Shown here: positions 21,484 through 35,386 of the stretch, piece after piece
How positions within the stretch are numbered: position 1 is the stretch's first letter
Layout of the letters: each line of letters starts with the position of its first letter
DNA from: Hippopus hippopus
Lineage: Eukaryota > Mollusca > Bivalvia > Cardiida > Cardiidae
Assembly: GCA_946811185.2 (NCBI GenBank)
Contig: OX328111.1
Span: forward strand, 45,000,388-45,064,387
Length of the DNA: 64,000 nucleotides
Direction of reading: 5' to 3'
The notes under the pieces: model-generated
Database searches by the model: none
What the model was told of the DNA's origin: nothing
What the model saw: the letters and a program-made list of their open reading frames with translations, nothing else
Program-made: the position numbers and the translations under genes

Positions 21484-22470
21484 AAAAACTAGACTGGCAA
21501 CTCTGTCAGTAGCAACTGCCTCCTACTGCATAACTCAAAAAGAACTATGTTTTTACTTTGTGTCTATTCATACGGTGACGAGTAGCCCAGTTTCGATGAC
21601 TACCGACTCATACGTGCCATTTACGCACCTGCGAAAAACACGAAAAATTGACTTACAGCACTTACAAAAGCAACTGATAGCTGTTGCCTAAGTCGAATAT
21701 GGCAAATCAATTTTTCCCTTTTCTCGGGCCGTTTAACTGGTTTTGATGGCTATTCCACACATACGTGATTGGTACGTGCTGCGGGAAAGCTTAAAATCAA
21801 CTCGCGAGTCTTTCGAAGGCAACCGATACCTGTTGCAGAAATCAAAGAAAGGGAACCAAATTATTCACTTTTGCTTTACTGGGGCCATTCTATGAAAGCA
21901 TTAAATCCATTCTGGTGACCGTGTAAGTCATAAGTTGATTTTGTGTTTTCGCACGTACATCACCACTAAGCGCCGCGCGAAATCATAAAAAAAGGACTCG
22001 GAACACTTTCTGTAGCAGACGACACTTGTTGCAAAAGTCAAACAAATGGAACCAGGCTTTTCCTTTTCTCTCACTTGTGCCACAGAAATAAGGAATCGGT
22101 TTCGCTTTTTACCCCTCACATACAGCACCATTAACCGCTACAGGAAAACTTGAAGTCGACTTGAGACGCCTTCGGAAGCAACCGCTCCTGTTGCATGAAC
22201 TTTTGAGGAAAAAGAAAATGACTTTTTCCCAGACCTTTTCTCTTAAAAACATACAACATGAATTCATTTTGACAACTACCCGCTTGTACCTGGCAGTTTT
22301 ACGTGCCGTGCCGAAACAGCCACGCGCGCCATTTGCGCGCACGCAAAGACGTAAAAGATGTAACGTGATACCCAAATTTTCCCATCAGAAACTCTTATTC
22401 ATGTTTGAAGTATGTAGATTTTGGGCAATAAAATACAACTACATGTAAGAATAACTAATAATAGAAATGA

Positions 22471-22502
<32 letters not shown>

Positions 22503-23037
22503 TAAAATAAATAAAATGGCAAGGCTGAGGATCGAACATTTGACCATCAGGACCTAAAAATGCAAGTGGGCAGCCCTCTGACCCACTGCACTATACAAGC
22601 ACTTGAATATGACCTGAAAAATTAACCTATATATATACTAGCCCCCTAACCCCTCCCACAAGGTGACGTCACAGGATTTCCAAGATGGCGCCCAAAATGG
22701 CGCCTAAAATGAACCCAATCATAACAGAGAACAAAAAAAAACGGCAAACAAGTGGATTTAATGTCTTCTTTAAAGGCTGATATGTAGTCCTAGGCAAAGT
22801 GCTATGCATGCACCATCCACACATGCCAGAATTCGCCGACAATGGGCGAAAATTTAAGAAAACAGAGTAGCAGAAGACCTTGTAGTGGTGGTTTTCAAGC
22901 ACCTACCCAGGGTTCACTCCCCTTGATTCGATTTGCTTTTCTAGTTGAGGCCAGCTTCCATGCTGCACACTGATACATTCAATATGCTAAGATGATCAGT
23001 GGACAGTGAGAAACAGAAAATAGTGTCACAAGTGAAT
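21484..23037. repeat. Satellite unit U15
   Basis: 1554 bp. CRE at 22663-22672. A-tract of the U14 type (A, G, A, AAAT repeats). Marks: GTAGATTTTGGG near 22413, a one-base loss in AAGAAAATGACT near 22212, TTTTGCTTTACT near 21868. A9 run in the conserved third. Confidence 0.97.
22518..22600 (-). ncRNA. tRNA-like element of U15
   Basis: Both boxes intact, CC loop form, four-T terminator present. Confidence 0.5.
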
Positions 23038-24572
23038 AAAAACTAGACTGGCAACTCTGTCAGTAGCAACTGCCTCCTACTGCATAACTCAAAAAGAACT
23101 ATGTTTTTACTTTGTGTCTATTCATACGGTGACGAGTAGCCCAGTTTCGATGACTACCGACTCATACGTGCCATTTACGCACGTGCGAAAAACACGAAAA
23201 ATTGACTTACAGCACTTACAAAAGCAACTGATAGCTGTTGCCTAAGTCGAATATGGCAAATCAATTTTTCCCTTTTCTCGGGCCGTTTAACTGGTTTTGA
23301 TGGCTATTCCACACATATGTGATTGGTACGTGCTGCGGGAAAGCTTAAAATCAACTCGCGAGTCTTTCGGAGGCAACCGATACCTGTTGCAGAAATCAAA
23401 GAAAGGGAACCAAATTATTCACTTTTCCTTTACTGGGGCCATTCTATGAAAGCATTAAATCCATTCTGGTGACCGTGTAAGTCATAAGTTGATTTTGTGT
23501 TTTCGCACGTACATCACCACTAAGCGCCGCGCGAAATCATAAAAAAAGGACTCGGAACACTTTCTGTAGCAGACGACACTTGTTGCAAAAGTCAAACAAA
23601 TGGAACCAGGCTTTTCCTTTTCTCTCACTTGTGCCACAGAAATAAGGAATCGGTTTCGCTTTTTACCCCTCACATACAGAACCATTAACCGCTACAGGAA
23701 AACTTGAAGTCGACTTGAGACGCCTTCGGAAGCAACCGCTCCTGTTGCATGAACTTTTGAGGAAAAAGAAAACTGACTTTTTCCCAGACCTTTTCTCTTA
23801 AAAACATACAACATTAATTCATTTTGACAACTACCCGCTTGTACCTGGCAGTTTTACTTGCCGTGCCAAAACAGCCACTCGCGCCATTTGCGCGCACGCA
23901 AAGACGTAAAAGATGTAACGTGATACCCAAATTTTCCCATCAGAAACTCTTATTCATGTTTGAAGTATGTAGAAATTGGGCAATAAAATACAACTACATG
24001 TAAGAATAACTAATAATAGAAATGAAAAAAAAAAAAAAAATAAATAAATAAAATGGCAAGGCTGAGGATCGAACATTTGACCATCAGGACCTAAAAATGC
24101 AAGTGGGCAGCCCTCTGACCCACTGCACTATACAAGCACTTGAATATGACCTGAAAAATTAACCTATATATATACTAGCCCCCTAACCCCTCCCACAAGG
24201 TGACGTCACAGGATTTCCAAGATGGCGCCCAAAATGGCGCCTAAAATGAACCCAATCATAACAGAGAACAAAAAAACGGCAAACAAGTGGATTTAATGTC
24301 TTCTTTAAAGGCTGATATGTAGTCCTAGGCAAAGTGCTATGCATGCACCATCCACACATGCCAGAATTCGCCGACAATGGGCGAAAATTTAAGAAAACAG
24401 AGTAGCAGAAGACCTTGTAGTGGTGGTTTTCAAGCACCTACCCAGGGTTCACTCCCCTTGATTCGATTTGCTTTTCTAGTTGAGGCCAGCTTCCATGCTG
24501 CACACTGATACATTCAATATGCTAAGATGATCAGTGGACAGTGAGAAACAGAAAATAGTGTCACGAGTGAAT
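23038..24572. repeat. Satellite unit U16
   Basis: 1535 bp. CRE at 24200-24209. Short A-run followed by AAAT repeats. Marks: ACATTAATTC near 23811, TTTACTTGCC near 23853, CCACTCGCGCC near 23876, GCACGTGCG near 23180, and CACGAGTG near 24563 at the unit end, shared with U19 and U26. Confidence 0.97.
24055..24137 (-). ncRNA. tRNA-like element of U16
   Basis: Both boxes intact, CC loop form, four-T terminator present. Confidence 0.5.
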
Positions 24573-26125
24573 AAAAACTAGACTGGCAACTCTGTCAGTA
24601 GCAACTGCCTCCTACTGCATAACTCAAAAAGAACTATGTTTTTACTTTGTGTCTATTCATACGGTGACGAGTAGCCCAGTTTCGATGACTACCGACTCAT
24701 ACGTGCCATTTACGCACCTGCGAAAAACACGAAAAATTGACTTACAGCACTTACAAAAGCAACTGATAGCTGTTGCCTAAGTCGAATATGGCAAATCAAT
24801 TTTTCCCTTTTCTCGGGCCGTTTAACTGCTTTTGATGGCTATTCCACACATACGTGATTGGTACGTGCTGCGGGAAAGCTTAAAATCAACTCGCGAGTCT
24901 TTCGGAGGCAACCGATACCTGTTGCAGAAATCAAAGAAAGGGAACCAAATTATTCACTTTTCCTTTACTGGGGCCATTCTATGAAAGCATTAAATCCATT
25001 CTGGTGACCGTGTAAGTCATAAGTTGATTTTGTGTTTTCGCACGTACATCACCACTAAGCGCCGCGCGAAATCATAAAAAAAGGACTCGGAACACTTTCT
25101 GTAGCAGACGACACTTGTTGCAAAAGTCAAACAAATGGAACCAGGCTTTTCCTTTTCTCTCACTTGTGCCACAGAAATAAGGAATCGGTTTCGCTTTTTA
25201 CCCCTCACATACAGCACCATTAACCGCTACAGGAAAACTTGAAGTCGACTTGAGACGCCTTCGGAAGCAACCGCTCCTGTTGCATGAACTTTTGAGGAAA
25301 AAGAAAACTGACTTTTTCCCAGACCTTTTCTCTTAAAAACATACAACATGAATTCATTTTGACAACTACCCGCTTGTACCTGGCAGTTTTACGTGCCGTG
25401 CCGAAACAGCCACGCGCGCCATTTGCGCGCACGCAAAGACGTAAAAGATGTAACGTGATACCCAAATTTTCCCATCAGAAACTCTTATTCATGTCTGAAG
25501 TATGTAGATTTTGGGCAATAAAATACAACTACATGTAAGAATAACTAATAATAGAAATGAAAAAAAAAAAAAAAAAAAAGAAAAAAAAAATCAAATAAAT
25601 AAAATGGCAAGGCTGAGGATCGAACATTTAACCATCAGGACCTAAAAATGCAAGTGGGCAGCCCTCTGACCCACTGCACTATACAAGCACTTGAATATGA
25701 CCTGAAAAATTAACCTATATATATACTAGCCCCCTAACCCCTCCCACAAGGTGACGTCACAGGATTTCCAAGATGGCGCCCAAAATGGCGCCTAAATTGA
25801 ACCCAATCATAACAGAGAACAAAAAAAAACGGCAAACAAGTGGATTTAATGTCTTCTTTAAAGGCTGATATGTAGTCCTAGGCAAAGTGCTATGCATGCA
25901 CCATCCACACATGCCAGAATTCGCCGACAATGGGCGAAAATTTAAGAAAACAGAGTAGCAGAAGACCTTGTAGTGGTGGTTTTCAAGCACCTACCCAGGG
26001 TTCACTCCCCTTGATTCGATTTGCTTTTCTAGTTGAGGCCAGCTTCCATGCTGCACACTGATACATTCAATATGCTAAGATGATCAGTGGACAGTGAGAA
26101 ACAGAAAATAGTGTCACAAGTGAAT
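24573..26125. repeat. Satellite unit U17
   Basis: 1553 bp. CRE at 25751-25760. Marks: ATGTCTGAAG near 25492, GTAGATTTTGGG near 25504, CATTTAACC near 25626, CCTAAATTGAACCC near 25791. All recur in U20, 4.63 kb downstream. Confidence 0.97.
25606..25688 (-). ncRNA. tRNA-like element of U17
   Basis: Both boxes intact; loop of hairpin 2 carries the CATTTAACC change. CC loop form. Confidence 0.5.
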
Positions 26126-27669
26126 AAAAACTAGACTGGCAACTCTGTCAGTAGCAACTGCCTCCTACTGCATAACTCAAAAAGAACTATGGTTTTACTT
26201 TGTGTCTATTCATACGGTGACGAGTAGCCCAGTTTCGATGACTACCGACTCATACGTGCCATTTACGCACCTGCGAAAAACACGAAAAATTGACTTACAG
26301 CACTTACAAAAGCAACTGATAGCTGTTGCCTAAGTCGAATATGGCAAATCAATTTTTCCCTTTTCTCGGGCCGTTTAACTGGTTTTGATGGCTATTCCAC
26401 ACATACGTGATTGGTACGTGCTGCGGGAAAGCTTAAAATCAACTCGCGAGTCTTTCGGAGGCAACCGATACCTGTTGCAGAAATCAAAGAAAGGGAACGA
26501 AATTATTCCCTTTTCCTTTACTGGGGCCATTCTATGAAAGCATTAAATCCATTCTGGTGACCGTGTAAGTCATAAGTTGATTTTGTGTTTTCGCACGTAC
26601 ATCACCACTAAGCGCCGCGCGAAATCATAAAAAAAGGACTCGGAACACTTTCTGTAGCAGACGACACTTGTTGCAAAAGTCAAACAAATGGAACCAGGCT
26701 TTTCCTTTTCTCTCACTTGTGCCACAGAAATAAGGAATCGGTTTCGCTTTTTACCCCTCACATACAGAACCATTAACCGCTACAGGAAAACTTGAAGTCG
26801 ACTTGAGACGCCTTCGGAAGCAACCGCTCCTGTTGCATGAACTTTTGAGGAAAAAGAAAACTGACTTTTTCCCAGACCTTTTCTCTTAAAAACATACAAC
26901 ATTAATTCATTTTGACAATTACCCGCTTGTACCTGGCAGTTTTACTTGCCGTGCCAAAACAGCCACGCGTGCCATTTGCGCGCACGCAAAGACGTAAAAG
27001 ATGTAACGTGATACCCAAATTTTCCCATCAGAAACTCTTATTCATGTTTGAAGTATGTAGAAATTGGGCAATAAAATACAACTACATGTAAGAATAACTA
27101 ATAATAGAAATGAAAAAAAAAAAAAAAAATAAAAAAAAAAATAAATAAAATGGCAAGGCTGAGGATCGAACATTTGACCATCAGGACCTAAAAATGCAAG
27201 TGGGCAGCGGTCTGACCCACTGCACTATACAAGCACTTGAATATGACCTGAAAAATTAACCTATATATATACTAGCCCCCTAACCCCTCCCACAAGGTGA
27301 CGTCACAGGATTTCCAAGATGGCGCCCAAAATGGCGCCTAAAATGAACCCAATCATAACAGAGAACAAAAAAACGGCAAACAAGTGGATTTAATGTCTTC
27401 TTTAAAGGCTGATATGTAGTCCTAGGCAAAGTGCTATGCATGCACCATCCACACATGCCAGAATTCGCCGACAATGGGCGAAAATTTAAGAAAACAGAGT
27501 AGCAGAAGACCTTGTAGTGGTGGTTTTCAAGCACCTACCCAGGGTTCACTCCCCTTGATTCGATTTGCTTTTCTAGTTGAGGCCAGCTTCCATGCTGCAC
27601 ACTGATACATTCAATATGCTAAGATGATCAGTGGACAGTGAGAAACAGAAAATAGTGTCACAAGTGAAT
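26126..27669. repeat. Satellite unit U18
   Basis: 1544 bp. CRE at 27297-27306. Marks: CTATGGTTTTAC near 26188, GGGAACGAAATT near 26492, ACATTAATTC near 26900, TTACTTGCC near 26943, CACGCGTGCC near 26963. Recurs as U21. Confidence 0.97.
27152..27234 (-). ncRNA. tRNA-like element of U18
   Basis: Both boxes intact, GG loop form, four-T terminator within T/A tract. Confidence 0.5.
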
Positions 27670-29203
27670 AAAAACTAGACTGGCAACTCTGTCAGTAGCA
27701 ACTGCCTCCTACTGCATAACTCAAAAAGAACTATGGTTTTACTTTGTGTCTATTCATACGGTGATGAGTAGCCCAGTTTCGATGACTACCGACTCATACG
27801 TGCCATTTACGCACCTGCGAAAAACACGAAAAATTGACTTACAGCACTTACAAAAGCAACTGATAGCTGTTGCCTAAGTCGAATATGGCAAATCAATTTT
27901 TCCCTTTTCTCGGGCCGTTTAACTGGTTTTGATGGCTATTCCACACATACGTGATTGGTACGTGCTGCGGGAAAGCTTAAAATCAACTCGCGAGTCTTTC
28001 GGAGGCAACCGATACCTGTTGCAGAAATCAAAGAAAGGGAACCAAATTATTCCCTTTTCCTTTACTGGGGCCATTCTATGAAAGCATTAAATCCATTCTG
28101 GTGACCGTGTAAGTCATAAGTTGATTTTGTGTTTTCGCACGTACATCACCACTAAGCGCCGCGCGAAATCATAAAAAAAGGACTCGGAACACTTTCTGTA
28201 GCAGACGACACTTGTTGCAAAAGTCAAACAAATGGAACCAGGCTTTTCCTTTTCTCTCACTTGTGCCACAGAAATAAGGAATCGGTTTCGCTTTTTACCC
28301 CTCACATACAGAACCATTAACCGCTACAGGAAAACTTGAAGTCGACTTGAGACGCCTTCGGAAGCAACCGCTCCTGTTGCATGAACTTTTGAGGAAAAAG
28401 AAAACTGACTTTTTCCCAGACCTTTTCTCTTAAAAACATACAACATGAATTCATTTTGACAACTACCCGCTTGTACCTGGCAGTTTTACGTGCCGTGCCG
28501 AAACAGCAACGCGCGCCATTTGCGCGCACGCAAAGACGTAAAAGATGTAACGTGATACCCAAATTTTCCCATCAGAAACTCTTATTCATGTTTGAAGTAT
28601 GTAGAAATTGGGCAATAAAATACAACTACATGTAAGAATAACTAATAATAGAAATGAAAAAAAAAAATAAATAAATAAATAAAATGGCAAGGCTGAGGAT
28701 CGAACATTTGACCATCAGGACCTAAAAATGCAAGTGGGCAGCCCTCTGACCCACTGCACTATACAAGCACTTGAATATGACCTGAAAAATTAACCTATAT
28801 ATATACTAGCCCCCTAACCCCTCCCACAAGGTGACGTCACAGGATTTCCAAGATGGCGCCCAAAATGGCGCCTAAAATGAACCCAATCATAACAGAGAAC
28901 AAAAAAACGGCAAACAAGTGGATTTAATGTCTTCTTTAAAGGCTGATATGTAGTCCTAGGCAAAGTGCTATGCATGCACCATCCACACATGCCAGAATTC
29001 GCCGACAATGGGCGAAAATTTAAGAAAACAGAGTAGCAGAAGACCTTGTAGTGGTGGTTTTCAAGCACCTACCCAGGGTTCACTCCCCTTGATTCGATTT
29101 GCTTTTCTAGTTGAGGCCAGCTTCCATGCTGCACACTGATACATTCAATATGCTAAGATGATCAGTGGACAGTGAGAAACAGAAAATAGTGTCACGAGTG
29201 AAT
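27670..29203. repeat. Satellite unit U19
   Basis: 1534 bp. CRE at 28831-28840. Marks: CTATGGTTTTAC, GGTGATGAG near 27760 (CpG loss), CAGCAACGCGCG near 28505. The A-tract is short and rich in AAAT. Unit end CACGAGTG. Confidence 0.97.
28686..28768 (-). ncRNA. tRNA-like element of U19
   Basis: Both boxes intact, CC loop form, four-T terminator present. Confidence 0.5.
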
Positions 29204-30756
29204 AAAAACTAGACTGGCAACTCTGTCAGTAGCAACTGCCTCCTACTGCATAACTCAAAAAGAACTATGTTTTTACTTTGTGTCTATTCATACGGTGACG
29301 AGTAGCCCAGTTTCGATGACTACCGACTCATACGTGCCATTTACGCACCTGCGAAAAACACGAAAAATTGACTTACAGCACTTACAAAAGCAACTGATAG
29401 CTGTTGCCTAAGTCGAATATGGCAAATCAATTTTTCCCTTTTCTCGGGCCGTTTAACTGCTTTTGATGGCTATTCCACACATACGTGATTGGTACGTGCT
29501 GCGGGAAAGCTTAAAATCAACTCGCGAGTCTTTCGGAGGCAACCGATACCTGTTGCAGAAATCAAAGAAAGGGAACCAAATTATTCACTTTTCCTTTACT
29601 GGGGCCATTCTATGAAAGCATTAAATCCATTCTGGTGACCGTGTAAGTCATAAGTTGATTTTGTGTTTTCGCACGTACATCACCACTAAGCGCCGCGCGA
29701 AATCATAAAAAAAGGACTCGGAACACTTTCTGTAGCAGACGACACTTGTTGCAAAAGTCAAACAAATGGAACCAGGCTTTTCCTTTTCTCTCACTTGTGC
29801 CACAGAAATAAGGAATCGGTTTCGCTTTTTACCCCTCACATACAGCACCATTAACCGCTACAGGAAAACTTGAAGTCGACTTGAGACGCCTTCGGAAGCA
29901 ACCGCTCCTGTTGCATGAACTTTTGAGGAAAAAGAAAACTGACTTTTTCCCAGACCTTTTCTCTTAAAAACATACAACATGAATTCATTTTGACAACTAC
30001 CCGCTTGTACCTGGCAGTTTTACGTGCCGTGCCGAAACAGCCACGCGCGCCATTTGCGCGCACGCAAAGACGTAAAAGATGTAACGTGATACCCAAATTT
30101 TCCCATCAGAAACTCTTATTCATGTCTGAAGTATGTAGATTTTGGGCAATAAAATACAACTACATGTAAGAATAACTAATAATAGAAATGAAAAAAAAAA
30201 AAAAAAAAAAGAAAAAAAAAATCAAATAAATAAAATGGCAAGGCTGAGGATCGAACATTTAACCATCAGGACCTAAAAATGCAAGTGGGCAGCCCTCTGA
30301 CCCACTGCACTATACAAGCACTTGAATATGACCTGAAAAATTAACCTATATATATACTAGCCCCCTAACCCCTCCCACAAGGTGACGTCACAGGATTTCC
30401 AAGATGGCGCCCAAAATGGCGCCTAAATTGAACCCAATCATAACAGAGAACAAAAAAAAACGGCAAACAAGTGGATTTAATGTCTTCTTTAAAGGCTGAT
30501 ATGTAGTCCTAGGCAAAGTGCTATGCATGCACCATCCACACATGCCAGAATTCGCCGACAATGGGCGAAAATTTAAGAAAACAGAGTAGCAGAAGACCTT
30601 GTAGTGGTGGTTTTCAAGCACCTACCCAGGGTTCACTCCCCTTGATTCGATTTGCTTTTCTAGTTGAGGCCAGCTTCCATGCTGCACACTGATACATTCA
30701 ATATGCTAAGATGATCAGTGGACAGTGAGAAACAGAAAATAGTGTCACAAGTGAAT
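29204..30756. repeat. Satellite unit U20 (copy of U17)
   Basis: 1553 bp, the same length as U17. CRE at 30382-30391. Carries ATGTCTGAAG, GTAGATTTTGGG, CATTTAACC and CCTAAATTGAACCC as in U17. Confidence 0.97.
30237..30319 (-). ncRNA. tRNA-like element of U20
   Basis: Both boxes intact; shares the CATTTAACC change with U17. CC loop form. Confidence 0.5.
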
Positions 30757-32299
30757 AAAAACTAGACTGGCAACTCTGTCAGTAGCAACTGCCTCCTACT
30801 GCATAACTCAAAAAGAACTATGGTTTTACTTTGTGTCTATTCATACGGTGACGAGTAGCCCAGTTTCGATGACTACCGACTCATACGTGCCATTTACGCA
30901 CCTGCGAAAAACACGAAAAATTGACTTACAGCACTTACAAAAGCAACTGATAGCTGTTGCCTAAGTCGAATATGGCAAATCAATTTTTCCCTTTTCTCGG
31001 GCCGTTTAACTGGTTTTGATGGCTATTCCACACATACGTGATTGGTACGTGCTGCGGGAAAGCTTAAAATCAACTCGCGAGTCTTTCGGAGGCAACCGAT
31101 ACCTGTTGCAGAAATCAAAGAAAGGGAACGAAATTATTCCCTTTTCCTTTACTGGGGCCATTCTATGAAAGCATTAAATCCATTCTGGTGACCGTGTAAG
31201 TCATAAGTTGATTTTGTGTTTTCGCACGTACATCACCACTAAGCGCCGCGCGAAATCATAAAAAAAGGACTCGGAACACTTTCTGTAGCAGACGACACTT
31301 GTTGCAAAAGTCAAACAAATGGAACCAGGCTTTTCCTTTTCTCTCACTTGTGCCACAGAAATAAGGAATCGGTTTCGCTTTTTACCCCTCACATACAGAA
31401 CCATTAACCGCTACAGGAAAACTTGAAGTCGACTTGAGACGCCTTCGGAAGCAACCGCTCCTGTTGCATGAACTTTTGAGGAAAAAGAAAACTGACTTTT
31501 TCCCAGACCTTTTCTCTTAAAAACATACAACATTAATTCATTTTGACAACTACCCGCTTGTACCTGGCAGTTTTACTTGCCGTGCCAAAACAGCCACGCG
31601 TGCCATTTGCGCGCACGCAAAGACGTAAAAGATGTAACGTGATACCCAAATTTTCCCATCAGAAACTCTTATTCATGTTTGAAGTATGTAGAAATTGGGC
31701 AATAAAATACAACTACATGTAAGAATAACTAATAATAGAAATGAAAAAAAAAAAAAAAATAAAAAAAAAAATAAATAAAATGGCAAGGCTGAGGATCGAA
31801 CATTTGACCATCAGGACCTAAAAATGCAAGTGGGCAGCGGTCTGACCCACTGCACTATACAAGCACTTGAATATGACCTGAAAAATTAACCTATATATAT
31901 ACTAGCCCCCTAACCCCTCCCACAAGGTGACGTCACAGGATTTCCAAGATGGCGCCCAAAATGGCGCCTAAAATGAACCCAATCATAACAGAGAACAAAA
32001 AAACGGCAAACAAGTGGATTTAATGTCTTCTTTAAAGGCTGATATGTAGTCCTAGGCAAAGTGCTATGCATGCACCATCCACACATGCCAGAATTCGCCG
32101 ACAATGGGCGAAAATTTAAGAAAACAGAGTAGCAGAAGACCTTGTAGTGGTGGTTTTCAAGCACCTACCCAGGGTTCACTCCCCTTGATTCGATTTGCTT
32201 TTCTAGTTGAGGCCAGCTTCCATGCTGCACACTGATACATTCAATATGCTAAGATGATCAGTGGACAGTGAGAAACAGAAAATAGTGTCACAAGTGAAT
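30757..32299. repeat. Satellite unit U21 (copy of U18)
   Basis: 1543 bp. CRE at 31927-31936. Carries the U18 marks (CTATGGTTTTAC, GGGAACGAAATT, ACATTAATTC, TTACTTGCC, CACGCGTGCC), but not U18's GACAATTACCC. Confidence 0.97.
31782..31864 (-). ncRNA. tRNA-like element of U21
   Basis: Both boxes intact, GG loop form, four-T terminator present. Confidence 0.5.
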
Positions 32300-33841
32300 A
32301 AAAACTAGACTGGCAACTCTGTCAGTAGCAACTGCCTCCTACTGCATAACTCAAAAAGAACTATGGTTTTACTTTGTGTCTATTCATACGGTGACGAGTA
32401 GCCCAGTTTCGATGACTACCGACTCATACGTGCCATTTACGCACCTGCGAAAAACACGAAAAATTGACTTACAGCACTTACAAAAGCAACTGATAGCTGT
32501 TGCCTAAGTCGAATATGGCAAATCAATTTTTCCCTTTTCTCGGGCCGTTTAACTGGTTTTGATGGCTATTCCACACATACGTGATTGGTACGTGCTGCGG
32601 GAAAGCTTAAAATCAACTCGCGAGTCTTTCGGAGGCAACCGATACCTGTTGCAGAAATCAAAGAAAGGGAACCAAATTATTCCCTTTTCCTTTACTGGGG
32701 CCATTCTATGAAAGCATTAAATCCATTCTGGTGACCGTGTAAGTCATAAGTTGATTTTGTGTTTTCGCACGTACATCACCACTAAGCGCCGCGCGAAATC
32801 ATAAAAAAAGGACTCGGAACACTTTCTGTAGCAGACGACACTTGTTGCAAAAGTCAAACAAATGGAACCAGGCTTTTCCTTTTCTCTCACTTGTGCCACA
32901 GAAATAAGGAATCGGTTTCGCTTTTTACCCCTCACATACAGAACCATTAACCGCTACAGGAAAACTTGAAGTCGACTTGAGACGCCTTCGGAAGCAACCG
33001 CTCCTGTTGCATGAACTTTTGAGGAAAAAGAAAACTGACTTTTTCCCAGACCTTTTCTCTTAAAAACATACAACATTAATTCATTTTGACAACTACCCGC
33101 TTGTACCTGGCAGTTTTACTTGCCGTGCCAAAACAGCCACGCGTGCCATTTGCGCGCACGCAAAGACGTAAAAGATGTAACATGATACCCAAATTTTCCC
33201 ATCAGAAACTCTTATTCATGTTTGAAGTATGTAGAAATTGGGCAATAAAATACAACTACATGTAAGAATAACTAATAATAGAAATGAAAAAAAAAAAAAA
33301 AATAAAAAAAAAATAAATAAAATGGCAAGGCTGAGGATCGAACATTTGACCATCAGGACCTAAAAATGCAAGTGGGCAGCGGTCTGACCCACTGCACTAT
33401 ACAAGCACTTGAATATGACCTGAAAAATTAACCTATATATATACTAGCCCCCTAACCCCTCCCACAAGGTGACGTCACAGGATTTCCAAGATGGCGCCCA
33501 AAATGGCGCCTAAAATGAACCCAATCATAACAGAGAACAAAAAAACGGCAAACAAGTGGATTTAATGTCTTCTTTAAAGGCTGATATGTAGTCCTAGGCA
33601 AAGTGCTATGCATGCACCATCCACACATGCCAGAATTCGCCGACAATGGGCGAAAATTTAAGAAAACAGAGTAGCAGAAGACCTTGTAGTGGTGGTTTTC
33701 AAGCACCTACCCAGGGTTCACTCCCCTTGATTCGATTTGCTTTTCTAGTTGAGGCCAGCTTCCATGCTGCACACTGATACATTCAATATGCTAAGATGAT
33801 CAGTGGACAGTGAGAAACAGAAAATAGTGTCACAAGTGAAT
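32300..33841. repeat. Satellite unit U22 (hybrid)
   Basis: 1542 bp. CRE at 33469-33478. The first part fits U19 (GGGAACCAAATT with ATTCCCTTTT), the second part fits U18/U21 (ACATTAATTC, TTACTTGCC, GG loop). Private GTAACATGATAC near 33177. The switch lies between about 32950 and 33070. Confidence 0.97.
33324..33406 (-). ncRNA. tRNA-like element of U22
   Basis: Both boxes intact, GG loop form, four-T terminator present. Confidence 0.5.
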
Positions 33842-35386
33842 AAAAACTAGACTGGCAACTCTGTCAGTAGCAACTGCCTCCTACTGCATAACTCAAAAAG
33901 AACTATGTTTTTACTTTGTGTCTATTCATACGGTGACGAGTAGCCCAGTTTCGATGACTACCGACTCATACGTGCCATTTACGCACCTGCGAAAAACACG
34001 AAAAATTGAATTACAGCACTTACAAAAGCAACTGATAGCTGTTGCCTAAGTCGAATATGGCAAATCAAGTTTTCCCTTTTCTCGGGCCGTTTAACTGGTT
34101 TTGATGGCTATTCCACACATACGTGATTGGTACGTGCTGCGGGAAAGCTTAAAATCAACTCGCGAGTCTTTCGGAGGCAACCGATACCTGTTGCAGAAAT
34201 CAAAGAAAGGGAACCAAATTATTCACTTTTCCTTTACTGGGGCCATTCTATGAAAGCATTAAATCCATTCTGGTGACCGTGTAAGTCATAAGTTGATTTT
34301 GTGTTTTCGCACGTACATCACCACTAAGTGCCGCGCGAAATCATAAAAAAAGGACTCGGAACACTTTCTGTAGCAGACGACACTTGTTGCAAAAGTCAAA
34401 CAAATGGAACCAGGCTTTTCCTTTTCTCTCACTTGTGCCACAGAAATAAGGAATTGGTTTCACTTTTTACCCCTCACATACAGCACCATTAACCGCTACA
34501 GGAAAACTTGAAGTCGACTTGAGACGCCTTCGGAAGCAACCGCTCCTGTTGCATGAACTTTTGAGGAAAAAGAAAACTGACTTTTTCCCAGACCTTTTCT
34601 CTTAAAAACATACAACATGAATTCATTTTGACAACTACCCGCTTGTACCTGGCAGTTTTACGTGCCGTGCCGAAACAGCCACGCGCGCCATTTGCGCGCA
34701 CGCAAAGACGTAAAAGATGTAACGTGATACCCAAATTTTCCCATCAGAAACTCTTATTCATGTTTGAAGTATGTAGATTTTGGGCAATAAAATACAACTA
34801 CATGTAAGAATAACTAATAATAGAAATGAAAAAAAAAAATAAATAAAAAAAATAAAATAAATAAAATGGCAAGGCTGAGGATCGAACATTTGACCATCAG
34901 GACCTAAAAATGCAAGTGGGCAGCCCTCTGACCCACTGCACTATACAAGCTCTTGAATATGACCCGAAAAATTAACCTATATATATACTAGCCCCCTAAC
35001 CCCTCCCACAAGGTGACGTCACAGGATTTCCAAGATGGCGCCCAAAATGGCGCCTAAAATGAACCCAATCATAACAGAGAACAAAAAAAACGGCAAACAA
35101 GTGGATTTAATGTCTTCTTTAAAGGCTGATATGTAGTCCTAGGCAAAGTGCTATGCATGCACCATCCACACATGCCAGAATTCGCCGACAATGGGCGAAA
35201 ATTTAAGAAAACAGAGTAGCAGAAGACCTTGTAGTGGTGGTTTTCAAGCACCTACCCAGGGTTCACTCCCCTTGATTTGATTTGCTTTTCTAGTTGAGGC
35301 CAGCTTCCATGCTGCACACTGATACATTCAATATGCTAAGATGATCAGTGGACAGTGAGAAACAGAAAATAGTGTCACAAGTGAAT
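33842..35386. repeat. Satellite unit U23
   Basis: 1545 bp. CRE at 35013-35022. Marks: AATTGAATTACAGC near 34003, AATCAAGTTTTCC near 34063, GGAATTGGTTTCAC near 34450, GTAGATTTTGGG near 34774, GACCCGAAA near 34961. A8 run in the conserved third. Confidence 0.97.
34868..34950 (-). ncRNA. tRNA-like element of U23
   Basis: Both boxes intact, CC loop form; CAAGCTCTTG just at the 5' boundary differs from CAAGCACTTG elsewhere. Confidence 0.5.

Noticed and set aside
22161..22448. 95-codon plus-strand frame found once, in U15
   Set aside because: Created by the one-base loss near 22212; no counterpart in other units.
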